Source: Chloroflexota bacterium
GTDB lineage: Bacteria > Chloroflexota > Anaerolineae > Aggregatilineales > Phototrophicaceae
Reading direction: 5' to 3'
NCBI GenBank assembly: GCA_011523515.1
Contig: WTGO01000113.1
Location: forward strand, 1 to 64,000
Length of the DNA: 64,000 bases
Positions 46,201 to 54,877 of the stretch are shown here, piece after piece. The stretch's first letter is position 1, and every line of letters begins with the position of its first letter. A program made the translations under genes and the position numbers. Under the pieces are notes generated by a model. The model saw only the letters and a list, made by a program, of their open reading frames with translations, did not search any database and was not told where the DNA came from.

Positions 46201-46585
46201 CCGTCGGCGATAAGGTCGGGTCAGAAGGTGAGCGCGACGCCAGGTAGGGGCCCTTGGCCGGGCCCTGCTCCAAGGCAGAGGGAATCGAACTATTGATCTC
46301 GGTTGGCGCCGGCGCCGGCTCGATAGCGATCTGATTATACGCGGGCAAGGTCACCAGCTTGCCGGTATCTCGGCGGGCGTCTCGCGGCGTAACCTCATCC
46401 AGCTCGGAGACATGCGGCAAGGGAAAAGGCGCATCCGGATTCGGCTCAACTTTGACCTGCTCGGTGGTCGCCGTATCGTCCCGTCTCCGCGACTGGGGCG
46501 CCATCCGCTCGGTCTCATCAAAATCCTCGGGCTCAAGGTCGCGGGATTTGTCGCCGGCGGCCATCGCGTTTCCTGACTCATTCAT
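43295..46585 (-). CDS. Class A penicillin-binding protein (transglycosylase/transpeptidase) with a long cytoplasmic tail
   Basis: A 1096-aa bifunctional peptidoglycan synthase. Residues 1 to about 165 are a disordered acidic/proline-rich cytoplasmic segment ending in LPGRRRRKRRLLG, then one membrane segment (CFWMMAGLFVTFCGGLTALT). The GT51 domain has VAIEDDSFFKNFG and GGSTITQQLVRN. The transpeptidase domain has SxxK (RQPGSTMKPFTYA, active Ser), SYN (LANSYNIPAV) and KTG (VKTGTTDDIKDN). The C-terminal about 200 residues form an extra, apparently beta-rich domain (LQIQQPASGQSVSHVIPIVG). The unusually long cytoplasmic tail may be a regulatory platform. Confidence 0.94.
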   Translation of the reverse strand: MNESGNAMAAGDKSRDLEPEDFDETERMAPQSRRRDDTATTEQVKVEPNPDAPFPLPHVSELDEVTPRDARRDTGKLVTLPAYNQIAIEPAPAPTEINSSIPSALEQGPAKGPYLASRSPSDPTLSPTEFPESYAPAPPPPGAPRRAPAPDRSRLPGRRRRKRRLLGLPLGCFWMMAGLFVTFCGGLTALTMGAALVFLPQVEAEWTARILEVDNYRGFESTFIYDRFGNELYEAFGEGRRVNVSFDRIPQALIDATVAIEDDSFFKNFGIDVGHTALAALNYLGASAGEITPGGSTITQQLVRNIFFDFEKRAQRSVARKAEEILLAIVLTQSKSKEEILEMYFNEIYYGNLAYGVQTASQTFFGKDVDRLSLGEAAMLAGLPQAPASLDPLNPDPVVQAAVDVRWRQVLGEMLEEGFITREQVRAALQEGLTFVPAKVSLTAPHFTVYAQGELERLMLSLGYSPEEITGGGLRVYTTLDQSVNRLAQRAAANQVAQLRSKNVSNAAVVVTKPDNGEIIAMIGSIDYDNEAIDGSVNVTTAFRQPGSTMKPFTYAAAMERGMSTIDVLWDTRTQIALPGLPVYTPRNFDNEFHGPMTMRAALANSYNIPAVQTLRQAGVGYLLEFLRRLGITTLSDDASQYGLSLTLGGGEISLIELTNAFAVFANQGLYAPVTSIRCVIGSDNQIIYQYENGCPSGTVTAKTVARGAESLRVLDPRVAFVITDMLSDNQARSAAMGYHSPLRADNVFASVKTGTTDDIKDNWTIGYTRNVAVGVWVGNNDGDPMINSSGLTGAAPIWNTVLTGIYGNRDLLGTFATEGRLLNDQPIPPAGVTLRQVCDVRRLIELSIRCPASINEWTLDGPAGIPDANGNLDYPQVAARYPTPIPVVGSVVQEVAPGVYQTLAYPLPPEVGAGIQFRVAPGEQQPIPPNYCRVPIEHTQEAVGAGAQHLWFIGGPSTSQTDSVEAERYARENGLAFLPTVDCWPGVYGMHTIGSVGAILQIQQPASGQSVSHVIPIVGTAQYDSGQAEFYHMYIRGGQFADWTPLGNAQHRTVVNGQLEMLHADALHSGNYVLRLALIRGSDIVQAADVVFSVP

Positions 46586-47005
46586 GCCGTTATTCTAACA
46601 GAGTAAACCAGGTCACTTCTACGCGCTGGACGCGACACCCACGACTAACCTACGCCATTCAATACGCTTTCGCCTGCGGGCGCCCTCGTACGTCGCGTCT
46701 CTCATTTTTGCCACAGAGTACACGGAGGAAAAATGAGGACACAGAGTTTAGGCTGTTCTATGCTTGTGTTTTTTCTGTCTGCCGCCTTCAATGACAAATT
46801 TGTCGCTAAGGGCTGGATGAAGATATGTCGCAATATTTGTGTACTCTTTAGAACTCGGTGTACTCGGTGGCTAACTCTGTCTTGAGCCCATCTGCAGTGA
46901 AGTTCGCTTGATCGGATGTGGCGGCGCCGTCGTCGTGACTGCCTCATCTGGAATCGGCGCGCTTTGAATGATAAAATTCGCGCTTGAGCCCGGCGGAGAA
47001 CGTTG
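46586..47005. repeat. Intergenic gap with short interspersed repeat, copy 3 (46710-46873)
   Basis: A 420-bp gap between the two divergent genes. The repeat begins GCCACAGAGTACACGGAGG at 46710 and ends with a reversed copy of the same motif (GTGTACTCGGTGGC, about 46860-46873), so it has imperfect terminal inverted repeats around about 130 bp of unique sequence. No gene is seen. Confidence 0.65.
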
Positions 47006-48019
47006 ATGAGCAACAGTCCGGAAAACATCCTGCACCCGCAACTGGAACTCTCCATCGTCGTCCCTATCTATAACGAAGAAGGCAATATCGACCGGCTGCA
47101 CAGCGAGCTGACCGAGGCGCTGGCCGCAACCGGGCGCGACTACGAGGTCATCGCCATCAATGACGGCAGCCAGGACGGCAGCTACGACCTGCTGAACGCC
47201 GTGCAGGCGCGCGATCCGCGCTGGCACGTCATCCACTTTCGCCGCAACTTCGGGCAAACAGCGGCCATCGCGGCCGGCTTCGATGCGGCTCGCGGCGAGA
47301 TCGTGGTCACCATCGATGCCGACTTGCAAAACGATCCGCGCGACATTCAGCGGCTGCTCGACAAATTTGCCGAAGGCTATGACATCGTAAGCGGCTGGCG
47401 GCAGGATCGCAAAGAGTCGCTTTTCCTCCGGCGCATTCCCTCCGCGCTGGCCAACCGCCTGATCTCCCGCAGCACCGGTGTCAAGCTGCACGATTACGGC
47501 TGTACGCTAAAAGCCTACCACTTTGATGTGGTCAAGGGCATCCAGCTCTACGGCGAGTTGCACCGCTTCATTCCGGCGCTGGCCCGCCAGATGGGCGTCC
47601 GCGTGGCCGAGATACCGGTCAAAGACCGCGCGCGCCAATGGGGCAGCAGCAAGTACGGCTTCAGCCGCACCTTCAAAGTCGTACTCGACCTCATCGTGGT
47701 GGTATTCATACTGAGCTACTTCAACCGCCCGCTCTACGTCTTTGGCGCGGCCGGCTTCCTGGTCGGCGGCATCGGCACTCTGCTCGGCGCTTACTTGACG
47801 GTCTTCAAGCTGCTGACGGAGAACAAAATCGGCGATCGCCCGCTGCTGCAGCTGGCCGCCCTGTTGATGGTGCTGGGCGTGCAATTCGTCAGCACCGGCA
47901 TCGTCGCCGATATGATCATGCGCACCTACCACGAGTCACAGCGCAAGCCGATCTACTTCGTTCGCGAACGACGGCGCAGCCAGCCGGAGCAGGCGGGCAG
48001 CGAAAGAGAGACGGCTTAA
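47006..48019 (+). CDS. Glycosyltransferase family 2, DPM1/GtrB-like
   Basis: A 337-aa membrane-associated GT-A enzyme. It has LSIVVPIYNEEGNIDRLHSE, the DxD-type metal site in ITIDADLQNDPRDI and the second conserved segment (DIVSGWRQDRKESLF). The C-terminal 100 residues carry two membrane segments (VVLDLIVVVFILSYF; AALLMVLGVQFVSTGIVAD). Such enzymes transfer sugars to polyprenyl phosphate. The ATG at 47006 follows GGAG. Its stop overlaps that of the convergent gene by 4 bases (TTAA). Confidence 0.92.
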   Translation: MSNSPENILHPQLELSIVVPIYNEEGNIDRLHSELTEALAATGRDYEVIAINDGSQDGSYDLLNAVQARDPRWHVIHFRRNFGQTAAIAAGFDAARGEIVVTIDADLQNDPRDIQRLLDKFAEGYDIVSGWRQDRKESLFLRRIPSALANRLISRSTGVKLHDYGCTLKAYHFDVVKGIQLYGELHRFIPALARQMGVRVAEIPVKDRARQWGSSKYGFSRTFKVVLDLIVVVFILSYFNRPLYVFGAAGFLVGGIGTLLGAYLTVFKLLTENKIGDRPLLQLAALLMVLGVQFVSTGIVADMIMRTYHESQRKPIYFVRERRRSQPEQAGSERETA

Positions 48020-48786
48020 TTCTCCGGCGCTGCAAAATCAGGCGGCGCGTCGTAATCAAAGAAACGGATATGCCAGACCGACGGCGCCGTTTCCGGGTCG
48101 CCAGCCGTCTCCAGCATGGTGATTTCCAGCCGATCAAAACGCCCGTCCTCAGGCGTGATGAAGGCGCGGATCTCGACATCGTCCTGTGGCTCAATGAAAC
48201 CGAAGAGTAAGCCCGAAACGCCCGCGCCGGCCGCCCGACCCTGGACTTGCCACAGCGCGCCTTCGTCCAGCGGCGCCTCACTCTCGGCCAAGTACGGATC
48301 CTGCAGGTTCTCCATCACGTATTCGATGCCATCGCCCGCCGCCAACAGCCGGTTGGTATCGAAATCCTCGAAGGCCGGAAGCAAGATCCAGGGCGCGCCA
48401 CTGGGGAAGCTGAGCCACTGGCGGTCGTCGAGCGAATAGATATCGAGCGCCAGGGGAATGAAAAATTGCAGCAGCGCGCTGATATGCAATTCGTTGGGGC
48501 TGACGTACTGCGCCTTGGCGTTGGTCAAGGTCGCGGGCAGCATATTGACGCCATCGAGAGACAGCGCCAGCGGATAAGGCGCGCCCGTCTGCTCAATAGA
48601 CAATTTGACGCTGTCGGCCGCTTGCAGCTGATCAACCGCCGCATTGACCAATTCTTGAGCCGTCATGCTCGGCTCTTCCTGCGCCCGGGCCAAGCTGGCG
48701 CTCGGAAACAGCCAAAGCAAGGTAACAGAAAGCGCAAGCAGCCAGCGTGAGATGACCGCTTTGGGATACACGAAGTGAAATATCAT
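48016..48786 (-). CDS. Exported LppX/LprAFG-like protein
   Basis: A 256-aa protein with a signal peptide (SRWLLALSVTLLWLFPSASLARA) and a mature part starting EEPSMTAQELVNAAVDQL. The pattern of a helix followed by beta strands (SVKLSIEQTG; DIYSLDDRQWLSFPSG; VSGLLFGFIEP) fits the LppX/LprAFG lipid-carrier fold, but there is no lipobox. The likely role is carrying or sensing a lipid at the envelope. Confidence in the fold is moderate, in function low. Confidence 0.75.
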   Translation of the reverse strand: MIFHFVYPKAVISRWLLALSVTLLWLFPSASLARAQEEPSMTAQELVNAAVDQLQAADSVKLSIEQTGAPYPLALSLDGVNMLPATLTNAKAQYVSPNELHISALLQFFIPLALDIYSLDDRQWLSFPSGAPWILLPAFEDFDTNRLLAAGDGIEYVMENLQDPYLAESEAPLDEGALWQVQGRAAGAGVSGLLFGFIEPQDDVEIRAFITPEDGRFDRLEITMLETAGDPETAPSVWHIRFFDYDAPPDFAAPEN

Positions 48787-48834
48787 TAACAAACTCTACG
48801 CATTGAGCAGGTAAACGTCGCGACCTGCCGTAGC

Positions 48835-51339
48835 CTAGCTTCCTCGATCATAAGCCGGCTGCGCCCGCTTCTCAACCACCTTAAACTCTATGGATTGGCT
48901 CTGCCGCTGCCCCCCATCCGAAAGTGTTGCCCGCGCTACCAAGCTAAACTGGCCCGTTTCCAGCGTCCACCAGGTCTGCCAGGGCGCTTGCCGCGCGCCA
49001 CCCACAACCCCGCCATTCAGCAGAAAATTCACCGAGCGCGCGCCCGCCGGCGCCAGCGCCTCAAAACGCAATCTCTGCGCCTCAGCCGGCAGCTGCTCAG
49101 ATATTTCGTACACGGAGTACGGATCGGGGGCGCTTATCCGCAGGCCGCCGATCTCAGCATCGACGACGTCATGGGCGGCGAATGGAGGCTGCGGGATGCC
49201 CTGCTCGAGCGCCCAGCGGCGCGCTTCGTCGGGCAATACCAGGTAGACCTGCGCGACGCGATCGGCCGCGGTCGTGCTCGCCGTCGCCAGAGCGCCGGTC
49301 CGGCGATCAACGACCAATCGCCGGTAGAAGTTGTCATACGCCTGCGGTTCAGTACCGTGGATGAATAACTCCTCAATATGCTGGGGACAATGCTCGCCGG
49401 GCAGCAAGCCGCTGATCCGGCAGACTTCCAGACGGCTGAGGCCGGGCGGTTCGACGAATTCGCTTTGCGGCTGGCCACGCATGACCGTCCGCAAGAAGAG
49501 ATTGTATATCGGGCCCGCGCCGCTGACTCCGCTGACATCGAGCATGGGCGCGTTATCGGCATTGCCCACCCAGACGCCCACTACCAAATCCGGCGTATAG
49601 CCCAGTACCCAGTTGTCGCGGTAGTCGGTGGTTGTGCCCGTTTTTGCGGCCGCGGGAAAGCCGACGTTTAGGGGGCTATTTTCGCCGAATGCAGGCAGGC
49701 GCGCGCGACTGTCGCTGAGGATGTCGCTGATGATAAAGGCCACCCGTTCGTCCAGCAAGCGGCGCGTCAATGGCGGCGCGTCGAAACGATAAATCTGCTC
49801 CCCGCGCGCATCCGTGATGCTCAAGATCAGCTGAGGTTCCACATCAAAGGCGCCGTTGGCCAAGGCAGCGTAGGCCTCCGCCAGATCAAGCAGACGCGCC
49901 TCCCCGCCGCCCAGGGTGATCGACAGATCGACGTGCGCGTTGTCGCGCAAATTCTCCAAACCCAACTCGCTGACGAAGCCCACAAAGCGCTCGACGCCGA
50001 TGTGCTCCAGCGCCGCCACCGCCGGAATATTGTAGGACGATGCCAGCGCCTCGCGCAGCAGTACGGGACCATGTTCGACATGCCCGTAATTGGCCGGCAC
50101 GAAGCTCTCATGCTTGTTGGTGACGAAGGGACGGCGAATATCGAGGATCATCGTAGCGGCGGTGTAGGCATCGCTGTAGGCTGGATTCATCGCTTCGGCA
50201 TAAGTAAAGGGCTTGAGCGTGCTGCCCGGCTGCCGATATGCCAGCGCCGCGTTGACCGCGCCATCGATGGTTTCGTCGAAATAATCGGGACTGCCCAGCA
50301 GGGTCAGGACTTCGCCAGTTCGCGGATCCAGCGCCACCAGCGCCGCGTTGTTGGCGTTGGCCCGGCGCGCGCCATTGGCCGGATGGTTGAGCGCCCGCAG
50401 TTGCGACCGGGCGATATCGCGCGCCTGTCGCGTCCAGTCGCGGTCGACGGTGGTGATCACCTCCAAACCGCCCTTGTGCAGCTCGGCGCCGAAATCGCGC
50501 TCCAGAATCCGCCAGACTTCCATGACAAAGTGCGGCGCTTCAATGGGAAAAGGCACGGCAGCGAATTGCAGCTCATCGGCCTGCGCCGCCCGCGATTCGG
50601 CGTCGCTGATGTAACCCTGCTGCGCCATCAGCCGCAGGGCGACCGCCTGCCGAGATTTGGCGCGTTTGCGATGCGCCAGCGGATCATTATGGATGGCGTT
50701 CTGCACAATCCCGGCCAGCAGGGCGCACTCCGCCAATGAAAGATCGCGCGCGCCCTTCTGAAAGTAAGCGCGGGCGGCGGCGTCTATGCCGTAAGCCAGG
50801 TTGCCGAAGTAAACCTGATTGAGATAGAGCGCGAGGATTTCGTCTTTGCTGAAGCGCCGCTGCAATTGCAGCGCCAGGGTCATCTCGCGCAATTTGCGGC
50901 GCAAGCTGCGTTCGCTTTGACGCTGCGGATCAAGCAGCAGCAAGCGCGCCGTCTGCTGCGTGATGGTGCTGCCGCCGGCGACGATTTCTCTCCCTCGCAG
51001 ATTCAGCCACAGCGCGCGCGCAATGCCCACGGGGTCGACACCCGGATGCCGATAAAAATTGGCGTCTTCAGTGGCGATGATTGCGTTCTGGCAGTGCTGC
51101 GGTATTTCCGACAAGGGCAGTACGCGATTGCGCCCATGCCGCGCCGGCAGAATCTCATACAGCAGGCGTCCGTGACGATCATATATGCGCGTAGACGGCA
51201 GCGCCATTCCGGCATGCAAATCGTCCAGAGACGGCAAGTCGCAGAGCGCCCACGCGCCTGCGCCGACCGTCGCAGCCAGCAGCAAGAGCGCTACGATCCG
51301 GGCCGCTCTGCGCAGCCGGCGGCGCCTCGCATTTAACAT
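48835..51339 (-). CDS. Class A penicillin-binding protein, PBP1C-like
   Basis: An 834-aa bifunctional peptidoglycan synthase starting at MLNARRRRLRRAARI (ATG 51339 after AAGG; an alternative ATG is at 51345). The GT51 domain has AIIATEDANFYRHPGVDP and GGSTITQQTARLL. The transpeptidase domain has RQPGSTLKPFTYAEA, ASSYNIPAVAAL and AAKTGTTTDYRDN. The C-terminal part (APAGARSVNFLLNGGV; FSLVARATLSDGG) matches the extra beta-domain of PBP1C. It lies 2.2 kb from the other class A PBP on the same strand. Confidence 0.94.
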   Translation of the reverse strand: MLNARRRRLRRAARIVALLLLAATVGAGAWALCDLPSLDDLHAGMALPSTRIYDRHGRLLYEILPARHGRNRVLPLSEIPQHCQNAIIATEDANFYRHPGVDPVGIARALWLNLRGREIVAGGSTITQQTARLLLLDPQRQSERSLRRKLREMTLALQLQRRFSKDEILALYLNQVYFGNLAYGIDAAARAYFQKGARDLSLAECALLAGIVQNAIHNDPLAHRKRAKSRQAVALRLMAQQGYISDAESRAAQADELQFAAVPFPIEAPHFVMEVWRILERDFGAELHKGGLEVITTVDRDWTRQARDIARSQLRALNHPANGARRANANNAALVALDPRTGEVLTLLGSPDYFDETIDGAVNAALAYRQPGSTLKPFTYAEAMNPAYSDAYTAATMILDIRRPFVTNKHESFVPANYGHVEHGPVLLREALASSYNIPAVAALEHIGVERFVGFVSELGLENLRDNAHVDLSITLGGGEARLLDLAEAYAALANGAFDVEPQLILSITDARGEQIYRFDAPPLTRRLLDERVAFIISDILSDSRARLPAFGENSPLNVGFPAAAKTGTTTDYRDNWVLGYTPDLVVGVWVGNADNAPMLDVSGVSGAGPIYNLFLRTVMRGQPQSEFVEPPGLSRLEVCRISGLLPGEHCPQHIEELFIHGTEPQAYDNFYRRLVVDRRTGALATASTTAADRVAQVYLVLPDEARRWALEQGIPQPPFAAHDVVDAEIGGLRISAPDPYSVYEISEQLPAEAQRLRFEALAPAGARSVNFLLNGGVVGGARQAPWQTWWTLETGQFSLVARATLSDGGQRQSQSIEFKVVEKRAQPAYDRGS

Positions 51340-51404
51340 GGGCATACCTTCACGGGAATACTCTCGCGATCCAGGTTGCACCAACTAAGTCACAAAAAAG
51401 ATTC

Positions 51405-51566
51405 GCCACCGAGGGCACAGAGGAAAAAAGAGAACTCAGAGTAAAGCCTTTTGGAGATATTCTGGCAGCGAAGATTAGAAACTTCGGCAGCGGCATCGGT
51501 TGCGAGAGCATCGAAGCCATTATTTTTCCTTGGTGAACTCAATATCACTCGGCGAACTCGGTGGTA
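51405..51566. repeat. Short interspersed inverted repeat, copy 4
   Basis: A 162-bp element with left end GCCACCGAGGGCACAGAGG and right end, read as reverse complement, ACCACCGAGTTCGCCGAGTG. It contains GATATTCTGGCAGCGA at about 51466. It lies between the PBP1C-like gene and the polyprenyl synthase gene and is the best-preserved relative of the copy at 41366. Confidence 0.72.
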
Positions 51567-51594
51567 AGCTTTCTCATGTCTTACCTGGCGCCAT

Positions 51595-52698
51595 TTAGAA
51601 TTGGCGCTGAATCAAATAATGCGCCCATTGCTCCAGCAGGTCGCGATTGGCGTTCCGCGGCAGCGCCGCCAATTGGCCCAGCGCTTCCTCGACCGTGCGG
51701 CGCGCCCGCTCTTGCGCATAGCGCACGGTGTTCAGCTCGCGCAGCACCTGGATCACCGCCTGCACTGCGGCCGGGCTCGCCTCGCCAGCGCCAAGCGTGC
51801 GCAGGATCAATCTACGCTGCTGAGCATCGGCCCGCTCAAGCGCCTTGAGCGTCAACAAGGTGGTCTTGCCCTCGCGAATATCGGAGCCCACTGGCTTGCC
51901 CAGCTGCCGCTCATCGCCGACGATGCCCAGTATATCGTCTTGAATCTGGAAGGCCGTGCCACAGAGGCTGCAGAATTCGGCGAGCGCCCGCGCAGCCGGC
52001 AATTTGGCATCAGCGTCATTTAGCGCGATTGCCGCGCCCGCCCGACCGGCAAATTCGTAGAGTACGCCGGTCTTCTTCCACAGCATGTCGATGATGGCGG
52101 GCTCGCTCAGCGTCAGCGCCTCGCCCGAAAATTGAACATCAAGCGTTTCGCCCTCCACCAGCAGCGGCGTAACCTGGCTCGCCAAATCCTGCCCTAGCTG
52201 CAAAACGATCTCGGCAGGCACACCGTGCTCAAGATGCGCCTCGAAGAGCAGCGACCAGGACCAGGATTGCTGCACATCGCCGGCCAGCATGGCGATCGTC
52301 CGGCCGTAATGCTCGGCATCATCCGGCGCCCAGCCGAATTCTTGCGCCGCCCGCCGAGCAAATTCACGGTGCACTGTGGGCAAGCCCCGGCGCGTATCAT
52401 CGCGGTCGATAACGTCATCGTGCACCAGCGTCCAGGTATGGTATATCTCGATAGCCGCCGCCACAGGCAGCGCTCGCGACTCATCCCCGCCCAGCGCGCC
52501 GCAAGCCAGCATCGCCACCGCCGGCCGCAATGATTTGCCCCCGCCCCGCACGTAGCTGAAGACGGCCTCGCGGATATGCGCCGGCTGGAAACGCCGCACA
52601 AAGCGCTCCTGCATGACGTACTCCAACAGTAGCCGCTTACGGCTCTCCACGGCCTCTAGCAAGGCGCCGAAGTTCGCGTCATCCGCGTTATCTGACAT
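51595..52698 (-). CDS. Polyprenyl diphosphate synthase
   Basis: A 367-aa trans-isoprenyl synthase. The first aspartate-rich motif is LVHDDVIDRDDTRRGLP and the second FQIQDDILGIVGDE. It also has GGGKSLRPAVAMLACGAL and the usual helix-rich fold. I start at 52698 (MSDNADDANFG) after an AGGA ribosome site. It makes a C15-C50-type chain for carriers, quinones or carotenoids; the chain length is not readable here. Confidence 0.93.
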   Translation of the reverse strand: MSDNADDANFGALLEAVESRKRLLLEYVMQERFVRRFQPAHIREAVFSYVRGGGKSLRPAVAMLACGALGGDESRALPVAAAIEIYHTWTLVHDDVIDRDDTRRGLPTVHREFARRAAQEFGWAPDDAEHYGRTIAMLAGDVQQSWSWSLLFEAHLEHGVPAEIVLQLGQDLASQVTPLLVEGETLDVQFSGEALTLSEPAIIDMLWKKTGVLYEFAGRAGAAIALNDADAKLPAARALAEFCSLCGTAFQIQDDILGIVGDERQLGKPVGSDIREGKTTLLTLKALERADAQQRRLILRTLGAGEASPAAVQAVIQVLRELNTVRYAQERARRTVEEALGQLAALPRNANRDLLEQWAHYLIQRQF

Positions 52699-52862
52699 CG
52701 CCGGTCCTAGCCCGTTTCGCAGTCCTGCCTCAATTGTATCATCTTGGCCCGCGCGATAATCTGTTTCCGCGAACTCCAAGCCATCGCCAAGCAATTATGA
52801 CGTCTGAGTATCGTCGGTGTATTGCGAGTCCACTGCGGTGAAATTGATCTGGGTGATCTTCG

Positions 52863-53609
52863 CTAAAGCGGACTGATTTGAATGTCGCTTACTTTCAGCG
52901 ACTGCGCACCCGCCGCCGCCAGCAATCCCCACCTAAACCTGCCTTGCGGCGTGACCACCGCGTACTGATTATCGATCCAGGCGATAAAGCCCAAAGGGCC
53001 CTTCGCTACCCCATCGGCGCGATGAACGACTTCGCCGTCAACCGCGAATTCTGCGCGCCCTTCCAGCCAGTCGATGCGGTAACTATGACATTCGCGCAAC
53101 AGCTCCCCATCGAGCGACGCCTCGCTGACGCCGATGGCGCGTTGCCCGATGGGCCAGAGCGCATTGTACAGACGTCTACTGCGCATGAGCAGGAAACCCA
53201 GCGGCGCGCCTGGCAGCAGCGCCAGAAATCGCCAGTCGCGCGCGTTGATCGCCGCCGCCTTCAAGCCATGGCCGGCGACGCCTTGGGCAAGCGCGATATC
53301 GCTGTCCGGGCTCGTGAAGAAAAACCAGATCGCCTGTGGCAAGCGAAACGCGCGCTGACCGGGCATGAAAGCATGATTCCAGAAGCCGAAACCGGCCGTT
53401 CCTCTCAGCTCGCCCTGTGCTCGCGCGCGCAGGCTCAGGCGCAGCGGCGGCCGATTGCGGAAGTCGGTTCGCGTAGCGTAATCGCTGATTTGCGCATCGC
53501 TATAGGCGTCGCTGCCGGCGCTCGTCAACACGAGGCGGAATCCGGATTGGTATGCGCTTGCGCTGCCGCCGCCCAGCTCGGTCACGCGCCAGGGGTCCGC
53601 GGATTGCAC
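52863..53609 (-). CDS. Conserved protein, possibly concanavalin-like beta-sandwich
   Basis: A 248-aa protein that starts with a GTG after a GAGG-type site and follows the SH3b lipoprotein by six bases, so the two are probably translated together. The sequence is rich in beta strands and aromatic residues (SYRIDWLEGRAEFAVDGEVV; IDNQYAVVTPQGRFRWG), reminiscent of the GH16/laminarinase-like fold, but no catalytic motif was seen. No signal peptide is present. Function unknown. Confidence 0.65.
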   Translation of the reverse strand: MQSADPWRVTELGGGSASAYQSGFRLVLTSAGSDAYSDAQISDYATRTDFRNRPPLRLSLRARAQGELRGTAGFGFWNHAFMPGQRAFRLPQAIWFFFTSPDSDIALAQGVAGHGLKAAAINARDWRFLALLPGAPLGFLLMRSRRLYNALWPIGQRAIGVSEASLDGELLRECHSYRIDWLEGRAEFAVDGEVVHRADGVAKGPLGFIAWIDNQYAVVTPQGRFRWGLLAAAGAQSLKVSDIQISPL

Positions 53610-53615
53610 CTGGCC

Positions 53616-54764
53616 TCACCTCACGACAAAGTTGCAGCTTTCTTCCTCAAATTCAGTGCTTGTGCCGGGACCATAGGACCCATAGCCGTCTTGAATGGCG
53701 CTGCGCCAGGTGACCCGATAGGTGATGCTATACTCGCCCGCGCTTAGCGGACCATAGGGCACGTACCAATAGACCACGTGCTGGCTGCCGCTGCGATTGG
53801 GATTGCCGCGGTATTGATTGACGCTGCCGATCGCTTCGCCGTTGACGCGCAATTCGTGCGTCGCGTTGGCCATATGGTCGCGTACGTAGGCTTCGGTACT
53901 GGCGAACCAGGCCCAGTAAATCTTGATCGTTGAGCCGGGCGTGAGATCCGATGGCGCGCGGATTCCAAATGCGGGATCGTTGCAAAAGGCGAAGACGTTG
54001 ACATCCAGCCGCGGCGCCGCGGTTGGGCCAGATAGAGCGGTCGCGCTGGGCGTGGCGCTGGCGACGGGCGCAGCATCCGTTGGCGCGGCCGCTGCTGTAC
54101 TGGTCTGCGCGGCGTTGACCACGGCGGTGGCGGTCATTCTCATCGCATCGACATCCGCAATCTCCACGTTGAATACCAGCACGCCGTCGTCCGCCGATTC
54201 ATCCTCCGCGCTGTCGCCGTCCGCCAATTCCACCACCACCCGCGTCTCGCCGCTAAGCGTGATGGTTTCGCCGTCTGACGTTGGCCCAGCGTCGATTTCC
54301 AGCAAAGACTGGCTGACCCAGCCCACGGCGTCGTCCGCAAGCTGCACGCGATACCAGTCGTCTGCTTCGTTCGTCCCCAGCACTTGCACGCCACTGTCCG
54401 GCACCAAACTGGTGATGATGCCGAAGTTGGTGCCCGGTCCCCGCCGCACATTGGCGCGCCGCTGAGAACGTACGAATGCGAAAACAGTCGGCGTGGCTGT
54501 CGGTGTCGCGCTAGCCGTGGCTGTGGGAGTCGTTGTCGGCGAAGCCGTGACCGTGGCAGTCTCGGTTGGCAGGTCAGTGGCTGTCGCCGTATTGGTCACT
54601 GTCGGCGGCCGAGGCGTGTCGCTGGGCAGCGGCGTCGCGGTCGGCACCAGAAGCGAGTCGAGGCTGCAGGCGCTGACTAGCGCGCAAAGCAACATAGCCG
54701 CTAAGGAAACGCCAACGATGCGGAAACGGCGAGACAGAATTATTGTGTTCGTCAAAGCGAACAA
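53616..54764 (-). CDS. SH3b-domain lipoprotein with Thr/Pro linker
   Basis: A 382-aa lipoprotein (SLAAMLLCALVSACSLD, lipobox VSAC). A Pro/Thr-rich linker follows, then a bacterial SH3 domain (ANVRRGPGTNFGIITSLVPD; DDAVGWVSQSLLEID), a second Ala/Thr-rich region and a C-terminal Ig-like domain (SITYRVTWRSAI) with conserved cysteines. SH3b domains bind peptidoglycan or glycans. The long Thr/Pro linker is a common feature of Chloroflexota lipoproteins. Likely envelope-anchored. Confidence 0.82.
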   Translation of the reverse strand: MFALTNTIILSRRFRIVGVSLAAMLLCALVSACSLDSLLVPTATPLPSDTPRPPTVTNTATATDLPTETATVTASPTTTPTATASATPTATPTVFAFVRSQRRANVRRGPGTNFGIITSLVPDSGVQVLGTNEADDWYRVQLADDAVGWVSQSLLEIDAGPTSDGETITLSGETRVVVELADGDSAEDESADDGVLVFNVEIADVDAMRMTATAVVNAAQTSTAAAAPTDAAPVASATPSATALSGPTAAPRLDVNVFAFCNDPAFGIRAPSDLTPGSTIKIYWAWFASTEAYVRDHMANATHELRVNGEAIGSVNQYRGNPNRSGSQHVVYWYVPYGPLSAGEYSITYRVTWRSAIQDGYGSYGPGTSTEFEEESCNFVVR

Positions 54765-54877
54765 TGCTGGGTCTCCGCTAATTTGCTACACGATCGCGTA
54801 AGTCGAACTCAATTATAAGGCTGTGCCGATATGCGCGCAAAAGCGACAGGGTCTGCTTGTCCACAAGCGATTGGCTC

